64,000 bases of DNA, taken from Stenocarpella maydis (Eukaryota > Ascomycota > Sordariomycetes > Diaporthales > Diaporthaceae). Made by a program: the position numbers and the translations under genes. Positions 1 to 11,740 of the stretch are shown piece by piece; position 1 is the first letter of the stretch; the number at the start of each line of letters is the position of its first letter. The notes beneath the pieces were generated by a model. The model was not told where the DNA came from. It did no database searches and saw nothing but the letters and a program-made list of their open reading frames with translations. The stretch is from contig NQMI01000017.1 of the NCBI GenBank assembly GCA_002270565.1, forward strand, positions 382,150 to 446,149, written 5' to 3'.

Positions 1-484
1 CTGCCTCTGCGCAACCTGATCTCCTGCAGTTTGTACACTTGGGCCATCAAGATTTCACATGCTACGACAACGTCAAAAGACCCTGGCCGGCCTAGGCTAG
101 TCTGCGACAATACCCCCAATCTCAGGCTCTGCTCGTGCAAAAAAGGGCGCCAAAAGTTAATGATGAAATTTCTTCCGTGACAGTCTAGCTGCTTCGAGAT
201 TTTCCAGCTTGCCAGCCGCAAGCGAGAGGCTTTGTAACTTTTGAATCTAAGTTTTTCTCCCAACCATTCCCTTCGCTGTGCTGAGGCCACCCGGGCTCCT
301 TCGCCACCTCCCACAACGTCATTACGCATGCGCGGGTGGTGAGCTGACTCAACAGGTCTTTACTTGTTCATGCGTCGTGGTCATTTCTGTTGGCAGTCTC
401 TATGCCTCTGTGTAATTCCCTGGTATAATACACTGTCTTTTGCTTGAGAACCGAGCCCGTCCGTGATGCGCCCTGCCCGCTCTC
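1..484. other. intergenic, left edge of window
   Basis: No supported gene. This stretch lies downstream of the minus-strand PRE1 stop codon and should contain its 3' UTR and polyadenylation region. No repeat or RNA gene was recognised. Confidence 0.6.
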
Positions 485-1306
485 TTAGGCACTATGCACC
501 ACCTTGTCATCATCGAATTCAATGTCGATGATTCCGTTCCTCGTGACTGCCTTCACCGTCATGCCCTTGAAGTCGATAGGCATCCTCCTCTTCAGCTCAT
601 CCGTGCACTTGTTCAGGATTGTGATGCCCTGGTGAAGGGTGATGTCGGGGTGGTGGTGCTTGTCGAGAATAGAGAGGCAGTAGTATCTGTGTTTTTGGCC
701 TTGATGTCAGCTCACACGGACAGCCCGCAGATAACCCGTGTCAAGGCTGTTGCAGCGGTCAAGACGTACTGTGCGTATCCATGGGCAGCGTAAGGCACCT
801 CTGCCAGTGACGCAAGGTAGTCCAGCCAGTACAGGCTGGGCTTCTGTGTGATAGGATCGACGCCGCCGAGCAGGAGGTTGACGTTGTACGGCTTCCGCGA
901 TCGTAGGCTCGACGCGAGCTCGCCGCGGACAAAGTGCGCCAGTGCTGACGGTGACAGGTCGGTCTCGTTGCGCATCGAGTAGAGCTGAGCATTGGCCTGG
1001 ATGTACTCGGCGAATTGCACTGCAGGGGGACAGTCAGCTAGACCGTGGCGTGTGATGGAGCTCCCCATACGCAAAACATACCGGTATCGCCAGCTTCTCC
1101 GGAATACGCCATGAGGGTGTGCTTGTTCAGTTGCCGGGTCTTATCGTCGGCGGCTTTCAGGATGGTGGCACCTCGCATCGCAGCCTTGGAGGCCGCGATC
1201 AGGGTGAAGTCCTTGCCCGTAATTCCCAGTAGAACCTCCCTGCGGGCATGTCATTAGAAGGCGTGCTCTTGCAGCCAAAGCACCAGGGGCTCATGTGGAC
1301 TCACAT
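485..1306 (-). CDS. PRE1: 20S proteasome subunit beta type 4 (PSMB2/Pre1 family)
   Basis: Predicted 203-residue beta subunit of the 20S core particle, the ATP-dependent protein-degrading machine of cytosol and nucleus. Exons on the minus strand are 1306-1305, 1239-1082, 1019-770 and 686-485. The mature-like N-terminus MEVLLGITGKDF lacks the catalytic threonine and propeptide, as expected for this non-catalytic subunit. The stretches MAYSGEAGDTVQFAEYIQAN and RSRKPYNVNLLLGGVDP and the end DIEFDDDKVV are typical of the family. The start codon itself is interrupted: AT ends exon 1 before a GTGAGT donor, and the G is the first base after the acceptor at 1240. Introns are 65, 62 and 83 nt with good donors (GTGAGT, GTATGT, GTACGT). 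It is divergent from RRP9. Product identity is firm; the split start is inferred from frame, splice signals and the expected N-terminus. Confidence 0.93.
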
Positions 1307-1754
1307 TGCGTATTTCGGTGCGGTGCGTGATCAAGGGGTGACGGGGGACAAGAGCTACGTAGATAGAGGAGAGTTGTCGGTTGATCAAGCTCCCCCGGAT
1401 TGCAGCTTTGCGTGAGCTTTCCCAGCCGGCCTGTCGTCAGGTCCCCCTCCAGGTAGCGAGCAGGCGAACGCGGCCCGCGCTTGCCTGGGGCCTGGGGCTG
1501 CTGGGCTGCACCACTTGTCAGCCGGCAGGCAAATCCAACACTACACCACATGCCTAGGTACACTAACTACATAGTACTAGCACAAAGCCCCTGGGTACCT
1601 CGACAGGGATGCTGACGCTGGTGGACCCCGGCCGGCCCAGAAAATTATTTCCAAAATTTCTCAACGCAGCATTGGGGAAAACCTACCAGGCGGCAGGTCG
1701 AGGCAGCCATACTTTTGGTGACGACTTGCAGCTGCCACAACAACCACAACAGCC
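1307..1754. promoter_or_regulatory. divergent promoter region, PRE1 / RRP9
   Basis: The 448 bp between the start of PRE1 (minus) and the start of RRP9 (plus) must hold 5' UTRs and promoters for both. A TGCCTAGGTA copy, one mismatch from the recurrent palindrome of this window, lies at 1551-1560. No specific factor site can be claimed. Confidence 0.55.
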
Positions 1755-3653
1755 ATGTCGTCTTTCTTTGCGGGCCCTGGGGTCCAGAACAAGCGCAAGA
1801 GGCAGGCTTCGGCAGCAGATGGCCCAAAAAAGAGATTGGCAACGTCCTCCAACTCGGTCCCCGTCCAAAAGTCAGCCGGCAAGAGACCAGGCAAGCCTGC
1901 GCCAAGGAACCAGAGGGCTGAGCGTGACGAGTCAATATCAGGCAGCGACTCTGACGATGACGACCTGTCCGAGGACGAGGACGAGTTCAACGGAGTCGAC
2001 CATGACTCCTCGGGGTCAGAGGCGGAGGGAGAGACGGCGGCGGGGCGGCGGCTGAGGCTGGCGGAGCGGTACCTCGACAATGTCAAGGGGGAGGTGCAGG
2101 ACGAGTACGGTTTCGATGCCGAGGAGATCGACCGCGACCTTATTGCCGAGCGAATGCAAGAGGACGTCGCCGAGACAAAGGGGAAAGTCTACAGGCAACT
2201 CGCAGACGAGCTGCTCTTCGAGCAAGCATCACATACGATTTTCAGGTGGAACTCGCAAAACGTAAACTCGATAGCCACGTGTGCCCCATACGCCTATACA
2301 GTCTCCAGGGACATGTACCTGGTGAAATGGAGGCTCCAGGACCCGCCGCAGTACCAATGGCCTCAGACAACAAGAAAGAAGCCCAAGAAACCACCTGCAC
2401 CGCCCAAGAAGAAACCACAGCGGGTGGCATCGAGCCGAGGCGACACGAGGAAAGCGAAAGACAAGAACTACCAGGGCCACACCGGCCCCATACTCAAGGT
2501 TGCGGCATCACAGGACGGGAAGTTTGTGGTGACAGCCGGCGCGGACAGGAGAATGGTGGTCCACGACGCCGAGACGTTGAAGCCCATAAGAGCATTCGCA
2601 CAACACCGGGATGCTGTTACGGGGCTCGCCTTCCGCAGGGGCACGAATCAGCTGTACTCGAGCTCAAAAGACCGGACCGTCAAGGTCTGGTCGCTCGATG
2701 AGCTCGCCTATGTCGAAACACTGTTTGGCCACCAGGACCACGTCGTGGACATAGATGCCCTTGCCCAGGAGCGCTGCGTCAGCGTGGGTGCGCGGGACAG
2801 GACCGCACGGCTGTGGAAGGTTGTCGAGGAGACACAGCTGGTCTTCCGTGGCGGTGGTATTGGTGTCTCCGAGAAGAGGAAGGACACGGTGCAGATCGCC
2901 AACGTCGACCCCCTGTCGAATGCTCACGAAGGAAGCATGGACCGGATTGCCATGATTGACGACGACCTGTTCGTCACGGGCAGCGACAACGGCTCCATAG
3001 CCCTGTGGAGCTTGCAAAAAAAGAAACCCGTGTTTGTCCTGCCCCACGCCCATGGCATCGAGCCAGCACTGGCGCCGGAGAAGTCCTCTGGCGAGATAGA
3101 CCCCGACCCGGAATTGGTGCCCCCTCCCCAGCCGCGGTGGATCACGGCCCTGAGGACAATCCCATACTCGGACATCATCCTCTCAGGCAGCTGGGATGGC
3201 TACGTCCGCGTGTGGAAGCTGAGCGAAGACAAGAAGCGGCTCGAGCGCGTCGGCGTCCTCGGAGCCACCTCCGACGCGGCCGGCAACGTCCTGTCGCACA
3301 ACCCACAGTACCAGTTCCCCGAGCGAGCGCCCGCAAACGGCAACCCGCCGTCAAAGGAGGCCGCACCACGGAGCAACGACAGGGACAGGTCCGCCTCGCC
3401 CACCCCGGACTCGGCCCTAGGCCTCGTCAAGGGCGTCATCAACGACATCTCGACGTTCGAGCGCGGGGACCGCGGCAGGGATGGTCTGTGCGTCGTCATC
3501 GCGCTGGGCAAGGAGCACCGTCTCGGCCGGTGGAAGAAACTGCAGGGCGGCCGGAATGGGGCCATGGTGTTTGAGGTGCCGAGGGTCCGGAGGAAGGAGG
3601 TCGTCCTGACGAATGGCGTTGATCATGGGTCCGATGAGGGTTCGGCTTCGTAA
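1755..3653 (+). CDS. RRP9: U3 snoRNP-associated WD40 protein Rrp9 (U3-55K)
   Basis: Single-exon gene for 632 residues. The protein is the Rrp9/U3-55K component of the U3 box C/D snoRNP, which acts in nucleolar pre-18S rRNA processing. The N-terminus is basic with a KRKR-type signal, followed by a Ser/Asp/Glu-rich tract (about residues 58-95) and a charged helix (about 97-155). WD repeats start near residue 238 (YQGHTGPILKVAASQDGKF) and run to about residue 510; SKDRTVKVW, ARDRTARLW, SDNGSIALW and SWDGYVRVW are blade ends. A Lys/Pro-rich linker precedes the propeller. The start at 1755 is the first Met of the conserved MSSFFAGPG N-terminus. Length fits the fungal family. Longer overlapping frames on both strands are shadows. 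Confidence 0.95.
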   Translation: MSSFFAGPGVQNKRKRQASAADGPKKRLATSSNSVPVQKSAGKRPGKPAPRNQRAERDESISGSDSDDDDLSEDEDEFNGVDHDSSGSEAEGETAAGRRLRLAERYLDNVKGEVQDEYGFDAEEIDRDLIAERMQEDVAETKGKVYRQLADELLFEQASHTIFRWNSQNVNSIATCAPYAYTVSRDMYLVKWRLQDPPQYQWPQTTRKKPKKPPAPPKKKPQRVASSRGDTRKAKDKNYQGHTGPILKVAASQDGKFVVTAGADRRMVVHDAETLKPIRAFAQHRDAVTGLAFRRGTNQLYSSSKDRTVKVWSLDELAYVETLFGHQDHVVDIDALAQERCVSVGARDRTARLWKVVEETQLVFRGGGIGVSEKRKDTVQIANVDPLSNAHEGSMDRIAMIDDDLFVTGSDNGSIALWSLQKKKPVFVLPHAHGIEPALAPEKSSGEIDPDPELVPPPQPRWITALRTIPYSDIILSGSWDGYVRVWKLSEDKKRLERVGVLGATSDAAGNVLSHNPQYQFPERAPANGNPPSKEAAPRSNDRDRSASPTPDSALGLVKGVINDISTFERGDRGRDGLCVVIALGKEHRLGRWKKLQGGRNGAMVFEVPRVRRKEVVLTNGVDHGSDEGSAS

Positions 3654-4249
3654 TTTGCATAGCATTGATGATGGGCATAGCTTCAGATAAAGAACTGAGG
3701 CGGAAATGACAAAACACCCCTTCCTTCACGCAATTCTGTCAAGATTGAGGCTACTACACTCCGCATCAACTTCGCTTGCGGACCATGTCCGTTCCAGGCG
3801 GCATGTGACTGTCATGCTCCAGCTTAGGCTACGATCAGGATAGGGCTCGTATAAAGTACGGGGGGCTCTCTCAGGCCGTCCTATGACTGTAAGTGGGTGG
3901 ATCGTCGTCCTACACGAGGTGGCCTTCACAGTCTCAAGTCTGCGCTACTCGGTTGACGACGCACACTGTAGAAACTGCTGAGCGAGTCCTTGGCCCACAT
4001 CTCTCACACCGATGGACACGCTCAGACTGATATATCCGCAACGTGCATAAGGAATTTAGTGCAACAAACTGGGGCTTACTGTCTTCTCACGCCTCCTTAG
4101 CGCAGGTCACCACTGAGCCAAAGGCAGTCCTTTCATTTCCGTCATCAAGTCTTTTTCGCTATCAGCTAAGCAAGTGCCTGTCCCTCAAAACAAGTCTGTT
4201 CACGAGTTCGTGATTGCACGCTGACCGCACCACCTGGCCAAGCCTCCTG
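3654..4249. other. intergenic between convergent RRP9 and ULP2-like genes
   Basis: About 600 bp with no supported gene. It should hold the 3' UTRs of the two convergent genes. No repeat or RNA gene was recognised. Confidence 0.6.
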
Positions 4250-7200
4250 TCACTCATTAGTCAGGTCGATCGTAGGGCTTTCCTTCTTGTTGACCTTGCT
4301 TCCTCCAGCCTCTTCATCACTCGACGACGGAATCACTTCACTCTTCGTGACCCTACCTTTGGGAGCACCACGCTTGCCAGTAAATCCGCTTGTCAAGTGA
4401 GTACTTGGTGGTTTGACTACACAAAGACTGCCCCGATTCACATGTCGTTTCGGAGTAGCAGTCTTTACAGGTGAGCGTTCTGGTGATGATGGAAGTTGTG
4501 GCAAGAACCGTCTCTCATCATGAACAGGGGCAGGCGTGGCCTTCTTGGTACTTGCGTTCTGAGGTGGGCTTCCGGCCGAGTGTGTCCTCCTTCTTGATGT
4601 CGAGGGCTCAGGGGCATCATCACCACTCTCTAGCTCTATTGAATCCACGGGCTTTGAAGCCGGTGTGATCGAAGGGCTATGTGCCTCTGTGTCCTCAATG
4701 CTCTCGTCAACGTTCACAAGCATACTGACGTTATTGATGTTGATGGGTATGTCACCGGCTGCTGGCGGTGGCATATGTTGCTCTTCATGGGCTGGCTCAG
4801 TCTCACGCTCGACAGCCGGTCGCGAAAGACTCTTTTCAGTTGGTACGGGGGTCGCGTGCTGAGAGTGTGCCGCTGACCCTGGCTGAGGTGCAGGCGATCC
4901 TCGAAAGGGTGTTATGTCAGGAGACCCAGAAGACGGCCCTGGTTTCGTCGACACGCCCTGCTGCTTTGGCTTCAGGCGCTTCGCTAGAGCTTTTTCACGC
5001 CTCATCCGCTCCTGTTCTCGCTGGTAGTCTTTCTGTAGCTTGAAAATGAGACCACGAATCTCTTTCCGCAATGTGGGAGCATCAAAACTCCAGGTCCGGG
5101 CCTCCCGCTGCAGGATGTTTGTCGCAAACCTTTCGGGGTCCTTCATGAATTCTCGCATGTACCCTAGGAGATAAACACCGCAGTCCGTGAGGTTGGGCTG
5201 GGTTGGGATATCTCGTGCACTCATTCCGATGGTAGGAGGGGCTTCGACCCGTAGCCCCTTCTTCGACTCAATCTCGTGCTGCAAATAAAGCTTGAGCGCG
5301 GTACTGACCGCCGAGTGTGCGCCATCTAATGAATCAAGGGTAATCACCCTTGTTGCTTTAGGGTCGTACTTCCGCGGGTTGCCTCTCTTTGTGGCCTTCG
5401 TCTTCTTGGCAGCAGCCGTTGTACTGTCTTCCTCCCAGTGCTTCGGCACTATTTCGGCTGCGTCGTCCTCGATCGAGATGTGGCTCACGTCCACGGCGAT
5501 TTTCTTCACGTCGTCATTGGCTGTCGCCTCTGAAGCCTCACCCTCTACAGTGGCCTCCTCTTGGCCTTGAATCTTGTCCAAGGCAGACTCATCGGCTTCC
5601 GATGGAGTGTCCTGGGACGAAAGGAGCTCCTTTGCGTTGCAAATGATGGCGACATACCAATGCATGTGTTCATTGATTGGCACGACGATATAGTCGAACG
5701 AAAGAAGATCAACTTTGGCTGTCCAATTCTTGACACCTTCGTAGTTGATCCCCCCTCGCTTTGGCTTCAGCTTCTCCCAGAAGAAAGAATTGAAGAGGTA
5801 TACCTTCTGAGCCAGCTGCCCATCTCTCTCCTCCAGTTGCTTGTGGAGGTATTTGAGATAAAATGTGATGATGTCATCATTCAGGAGCTGACCTTCATCA
5901 AGTCGTTCGATGTCGCTTTTGCTGACAACTGTCCGCTCGTACACGAGATCGATCCTCCAATCATCAGCCCAGCTGGGGTATTTTTCTGTCCATCTTTCAA
6001 GTGCTGGAGATGGACTCTTAGGCTTAGGGCCCGCCGATCGAAGGTTTCGCTGGGGCCGCAGCTCAGGCTGAGAGTTGCCTACCTGAGAAGGGGTCTGCAA
6101 CCTCTTGTCGTCACGTACAATCCGCTGTGGTTGGGACTCTGGCTGACTGTCTTCACCGAAATCTTCTCGGAGTTGCTTGATTTGGTCGGACGTTGGGGTT
6201 GGTGCTCCTCGCACAAAGAACTTGGGTTCGGGTTTTGGCTCGACCGAACGTGGGTTGTCAGTCCTCATTTGCGCCCAGAGCGGCCTTCTGCCCACAGGTT
6301 GCTGGGAGTGTGGTGTTACCGGCACCGCAGGCCGAGCTGACGAGTTCGCATTGCTGCGATTGCTTGAGGGCCTATGTTCCGAGTACTGTGCATCTGTGTC
6401 CAGGGCCTTCTCCGCGTTCTTCTCGTTGAAAGCCATGACTTCCGAGAGCTTAATATCCATTTCCTTTTCAAGTGTATCGCTATGCGGGATCAGTCATATG
6501 CCGACTTTATGGATCCATGATACTCACATCTTCAGGTCGGTGCCTGTGACAGTGACGCGACTGGCACTGCAGAAACGTTCCACAAGTTTTTCTGCCTCAT
6601 GAGCAGTGCGAAACTCAAGGAACAGGACTGGCCCTGTCTTTACCTGTGCGGTCTCATCGGGTGACCTCACTATCTTAACTTGCAATGAATTCCGAGGCCA
6701 TGTGACCTCCCTGACCTTGGAAGCTCTGGGCGTCAACCACACGAGTTCGCCCATCGGCTTTTTGGTAACAGAATCGACAGCTTCGAAAGGCGAGGTTCCC
6801 ATCGTACTTGAGACCAGAACACACTCTCCACATCCCTCGGGCAGATACACGTGACTGGGTACACCGACAGCCCTACTGACGCGAAGCCCGCCATGACCAT
6901 CCCCGATCTGTACATTCCTGGAAGTGAAGGCCGTCCTGCGTATGTCGGCGCGATTCGTAGCTTGTGTCCGCCGTTTGGTTGCGGGTAATTCCGGTGACTC
7001 GTCGTTGATTTCGATGCTGGTTGGACGCTTTCTCCCATTCGTAGTTTGGCTCACCGACGCGGCCTGCCTTTGGGGCCTGATATTGGCATGAGCCGGCTGG
7101 CCCGCGGCCAGCTCGTCATCGCTTTCGCCTATGTTCGTAAATCTCGAGGCTGTATAGACGCTGTGCCCTGCGGCTGTCTTCACATTTGACCGCCGGTTGA

Positions 7201-7756
7201 TCACAGACGCCCGGGCCACTGGGCCATTTATCACCTCTATCTCGTCGTCATCCTGGATAGGATCATCCGATTGCTTCCGGAGAGACACAAGACGATTACC
7301 CCGTGGTCTGTATGACGCCGAGGGATGTGTCTTCTGCACGCACGTCTCATGTCCATCCTCTGGGAGACCGTCAAAAGAGCGCCGTGTCTTGTCCTTCCTT
7401 CTCTGGCGTGTATTTTTCCCAATGCGTACCCTTTGTTCTGTGTTGCGATACTCTTCGAGGCCTTGCCCGTTCGCAGACCGATTGGCACTTGACCGTAGAC
7501 TCGGGGTATCGGGTGCCCCTCTCTTGTCGGCGCTACCGACCGTAGCTGGCTTGTCGGGCAGTCCAGAGCTGCTAGGGGTGGAGCGGATGTCGTGGCTCAC
7601 ATTGTCCTCGGTGCGCAGTCGCTTAGGGTTGCTCTCGAGGGCGGAGTTGCTGACGCGTTTGGGGGTCTTGAGGGGCGGATCTGGCTGAGGAACTTGGCCG
7701 TTGAGCCAGTTTCCGTACAAGAAAGAATTGCCGAATTTCTTGAGGCTGTCGTTCAT
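4250..7756 (-). CDS. Ulp2-type SUMO protease (C48 cysteine peptidase)
   Basis: Two-exon gene, 7756-6528 and 6479-4250, joined over a short 48-nt intron (GTGAGT donor, CATAG acceptor), giving 1152 residues. The Ulp1/C48 domain runs from about residue 585 to 890: IDLVYERTVVSKSDIERL, then LNDDIITFYLKYL, HMHWYVAII with catalytic His near 683, ITLDSLDG with Asp near 792, and QPNLTDCGVYLLGYM with Gln near 837 and Cys near 843, so the catalytic residues are all present. An acidic low-complexity insert of about 100 residues separates His and Asp, as in Ulp2/SENP6-7 enzymes that trim poly-SUMO chains in the nucleus. The N-terminal 400 residues and the Ser/Pro-rich C-terminus are disordered. I start at the Met at 7756; the open frame continues a few codons upstream without an ATG. 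A probable 5' UTR intron lies at 8059-8112. Confidence 0.9.
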
Positions 7757-9233
7757 GTTTGCGGGTCCTGGTCTCCTGAGGATGTTCAGCAACGGAGCCC
7801 TGAGATGATGGGCGGAGACCTACCCATAGTCGGGGAAGGAGTTCTTGTCAGACCGATACCTCTCGATCGGGTTCCTGTCAGAAGCTCAGCCCCAGCCCCA
7901 TGATACGTCGTGATAGATGTTCCAAGCTACCATGGGGGGATCTTTGTCGCAGCAGTTGGACTATGCGCGGCGGCGGGAGCAGGTTCGGCGCAGGCTGTGC
8001 GGTTGACTTGGGTCGCTCCGAGGTTCTCCCTGTGCCAATCATGGGTCAGATTTGTCTTCTGAAAAGGTTGACAGGCACAAATAAAACAAAAAGAACAAGA
8101 GTCAAGACTCACCCAGGACCTGCGTCCACAACGTGATCCGTCTTGGCTGCCTTTCGTGTCCGCACGGCCGGGTCGCCGGGCCGTACAAAGAGTTTAGGTA
8201 ACCGCAAGGATGTCTTGAGGGCACAGGGAGATTAGTGAGTGTAGCAGACAGACAAGCAAACCAGAGACAAAGACGCCCGGCCAAATGGGCAGTCAGCTGC
8301 ACGCTGTATCCTTTTGGAGGGCTTCCTGCTTCTTGCTTCTTGGAAAGCCGTTGAGGTCGAGTTGCGCACCTGCACCTGCACCTGCTATCCCTGCCGGGAG
8401 CCCCACTTACTGGCCGCACAGTGCCTTGGGAGGTGGGCAGGCAGGCAGGCACCTGGGTAGGCAGGCAGGCAGACAGGCAGGCTGGGCAGGTACTGTGGTG
8501 TAGGTACCTGATGTACCAGGTAGGGAAACTGTCAACTCACCATGTCCCAACCCATCTTCGCTGCATTGTGGAGCGACTCAGTCTTTGGGTAGGTAGATAC
8601 TTAAGTAGGTACCTGGGCAGGTCAATGACCAGGCAGGTGGGCTCGATTCGACGGTTCTGGCCTGAGGCTCACCAAGGCACCCAAATGCAGCACAGTCAAC
8701 CCCGCTGCAAAGCGAACAAGGACGGCTGGTATGCTGTGTTCCGTAACAAGAGGTGACGGCGGCGTCATCTCATCTTGCCGTTGGGAATTTAGGGACAACA
8801 AGACAATCCCCTGCCTGGTGCGCTGTTGCAGAGAAGGGACGATCTCAGCTGGCAGCCTACAGATACAGAACCAGGAGCTTGGCGGTGCTTGGAGAGGAGA
8901 GTTGCCGAGTTCCTCTAGATATGCAACCCAGTCCATCCCCAATATTAATACCCAGCCTGGATAAGTAAGTGCGTACCCAGGTACCCTGATATACTATGTA
9001 CACACAGGCCGTTTGATCCTGCTTGTCTCACGACATAGTACATCGTACAACGACTATCCCACATCACAACTGGTCTTGCCCGACAATGCGCTTCATAATG
9101 CATATCTCTGCATTCGTTTATGTTATCCACTTCCCTTTCCTGGAGTCTCGGGTTCCGGGCCGGAGCACGCACTTCTCATCTCTCCCAGCCGTATTGTCCC
9201 AGCACTTCGCGCTCCCACCTGAGTCTACCCGTT
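7757..9233. other. intergenic and 5' leader region upstream of the ULP2-like gene
   Basis: No supported protein gene. On the minus strand a clean intron-like segment (GTGAGT at 8112-8107, TTTTCAG ending at 8059, 54 nt) suggests a spliced 5' UTR for the SUMO protease. Between it and the start lies a short upstream reading frame that begins at an ATG near 8040 and stops before the main start. A GGCA-rich tandem array lies at 8436-8490, followed by several GGTACC/CCTGG-rich stretches. Confidence 0.55.
8436..8490. repeat. GGCA/GCAG tetranucleotide-like microsatellite
   Basis: Imperfect tandem GGCA units (GGCAGGCAGGCAGGCA, then CAGGCAGGCAGACAGGCAGG) in intergenic DNA between the SUMO protease and the sphingomyelinase-like gene. 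Confidence 0.85.
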
Positions 9234-11740
9234 CTAGAAGTCTTTACCGGTAAACGGGCTCTGAACACTCCCAAATCCCTGAGGACACTGCCTCCCAAGC
9301 CCGACGCTCCCGCTCCTCATGTAGCAGACCCTAGCGTCGGCACACGCCTGGCTGGTGCAGTTGGGGCTCAGCGCGCTGCTCTTCCCCTGGTACGTGTTCT
9401 GCAGCGACACTAGGCTCCTGTCCTTCTCCATCGCCTCGGTGACACGGTGCCAGAACGTCGCGTTTAGGGGATCATCCTCGGCCCAGCCCGCCGCTGGCCC
9501 GTATGCTTCCCTGGTGGAGTACTCGAATTTCCACGTTGGTCCGGATCCCTCGAGCGAGGTGAACTCGGAGACGTCAGAATAGAACGTGTAGGCATCCATG
9601 ACTTCGAAGGAGCCGGTGTCTATCTCGTACATTCTGTATCTATACGCCGCCGCATTAGTTGCTTGCGACTCTGAGTATGGGAAGTAAAGGCCGAAACCAC
9701 ACCCTGCCTGGACTTTTGACACCTGTCTCCGCCGAACCGCCGAGCCGCCCCCTATCCCCTCAATTCACCGGAGCAGACCCTTGGAAGGGAGTTTTGTAAG
9801 CATTCCTGACTTACCCGGAATTAAGATTTGTAAGAGGCGTAAGCGAGGGGCCGACCCAGGCGCAGGCAATGGCATTCTCAGCAGACTGGATCGTGCCATT
9901 GTTGCTGTAATAGATGAAGGCTTGGTCCTCATGGGTGTGGCCAAAGAACACCCCGGCAATCACGTGGGGAGAATATCGCTCGACGATCTGATAGAAATAA
10001 TCAGCCCCGCCTGGCATTGTATTTGTCCCGTCCCCTGTAGTATTGTCAGTGGTGCTTTTCACTTTCCGGTGGGAAACAAGGGCGTCAATATTTGGACGGT
10101 CGCCACTGGAGTGGGAAACGCTCATGACCGTTGAGGCACTGCCCCTCTTAGCCTGCTCAAGACACCAGTGAGCTTTGGTCAGGATACTTACAGCCGGTGA
10201 GGACGTGGCTGATTATATAGGCTTGCTGGCCTGCATCTTCAGCCTTTTGCAATTCATCGATAAGAAAAGTAAACATTCCAGAGTAGTCTGGGTCTGCGGC
10301 GTGCAGGAAGGAGAAGTAGTTGCCAATATAATATAAATCACCGTTAAGAGTGATGATCCTAACACCGAGCGGGTGGGTAACAGCGTATGCTCCGTAGTGC
10401 AAGGCAGCCTCGGCCTGGGTGGTGCTATTGATCCAACCGTAATGTTCCCACAAGTTTGAGACATGGTCATAGTTCCACGAAAACTGATTGGCAAGTGGCC
10501 CGTTGTTATCGATCCCATGAGGGGCATCGATGTTTTCCGGGCTGGTGTCATGATTGCCCAGAGCAACGTAGGTGGGCCCGCCAATGTACGCCTTAAACAT
10601 CTGGAGGAGAGCGACCTCGACGTTTTCGACAAAGGCTCGCGAGAGCTGGGCCTGGGAAGGTGCGTGTGTGACCATGTCTCCCGTATAAAGGGTCATTGCA
10701 GGCGGGTCATGTCGAGATGTTCCTGTAAGAGGCCCTATGGACTGCAGGGCTGCAAGTGCCAGATAGTACGGCGAGTCGCATTCATACCAGCCATACAGAG
10801 GAGCCGGGAGGTCAACAGTTGGCATACTTGCGTCAGACTGTGCAGTGCTAGGACGACAGCATGGACGGGCCGTACAGTTTCCTTCGGTTCCAACCTGGTA
10901 CCTTGGATCTGGATGTTGGAGTCAGTTAAGTCATCTCCCCTTCAGGTGCTCATTGCTCACCCAGATGCATGTCGGACAAGTGCAAAATCTTTGCCCTCTT
11001 CCCGCTCCTCACAGGAACGCTCGTGTTGACCGGCCTCTCCTTTGGGAATTTTGCCCTGACAGGAATCACTGGCGGCTGGCTGCAGAACTTCCTGCTTAAG
11101 GAAGAACAGATGTAGCGGCCGTCCAAGCCCGCAACATCAGATTTCACCAATACTTGCGTCCACACGGCCCCGAAACTGCCCGCCTCATAAGTGGACTGGC
11201 AAGAGGAGTTGGAGGCGAACCCGGTAGCCTGGCAGAGGGCGACCATGGCGTCCGGTGCATACTCGGGTGCCAGGCTGGCCGCCGATTTTGCAACCGACAG
11301 CGCTGCCACACATTTGGAACAACTGTCTGCTAGCCCACTGTTATTACCCGAGATGATGCCAAGGATGTCGGCCACAGCTGCTGATATGATGGCAGCGCTG
11401 GCGGTTTCCGAGAGGTTGGCAGCAGGCTCGGGATAGAGAACAGGGTCCGGGTCCTCAGTCGGTATAGTGGATGGATCCGTGAGATTCCACGGGAATGTGA
11501 TGTTCAAAACAGGATCGTATATGGCTGGCTGAGGCTCCTGCGTCGGCCCCGGTTGTACTTTTCTGACTGTCAGGCTTATGTCGCTGGGCCACCTGCCGGA
11601 GAAGATGATGGACGGCTCTTACCGTAGTAGGAGGAGTACACCGAGGTGGGAAATGCGGTAGGGACGACATAAGAAGCACCCCCCGGGAGAGTGGCCTCTG
11701 CGGCACCCGCGACGGCGAGGAGCGGATATTGTGGCCGCAT
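9234..11740 (-). CDS. secreted acid sphingomyelinase-like phosphodiesterase
   Basis: Five-exon gene: 11740-11623, 11566-10961, 10908-10192, 10034-9815 and 9639-9234, coding 688 residues. It belongs to the acid sphingomyelinase/calcineurin-like metallophosphoesterases, which cleave sphingomyelin-like phosphodiesters in lysosome, vacuole or outside the cell. The N-terminus (MRPQYPLLAVAGAAEATLPG) resembles a short signal peptide. A saposin-B-like region with paired cysteines (SCSKC, ALCQATG, NSSCQ) covers about residues 92-167. Metal-site motifs follow in order: LSDMHLDPRY, YTGDMV, ALGNHD, IISHVLTGWDG and FFGHTHED. Several N-x-S/T glycosylation sites occur. The joins restore conserved blocks (HLDPRYQVG, LTGWDG, NLNSGYRMYE). 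Introns are 56, 52, 157 and 175 nt, and the last two could hide alternative splice sites. The true substrate in fungi is uncertain. Confidence 0.88.

Noticed and set aside
5561..6340. 259-codon plus-strand open frame
   Set aside because: Antisense to the Ulp2 protease domain with no family similarity.
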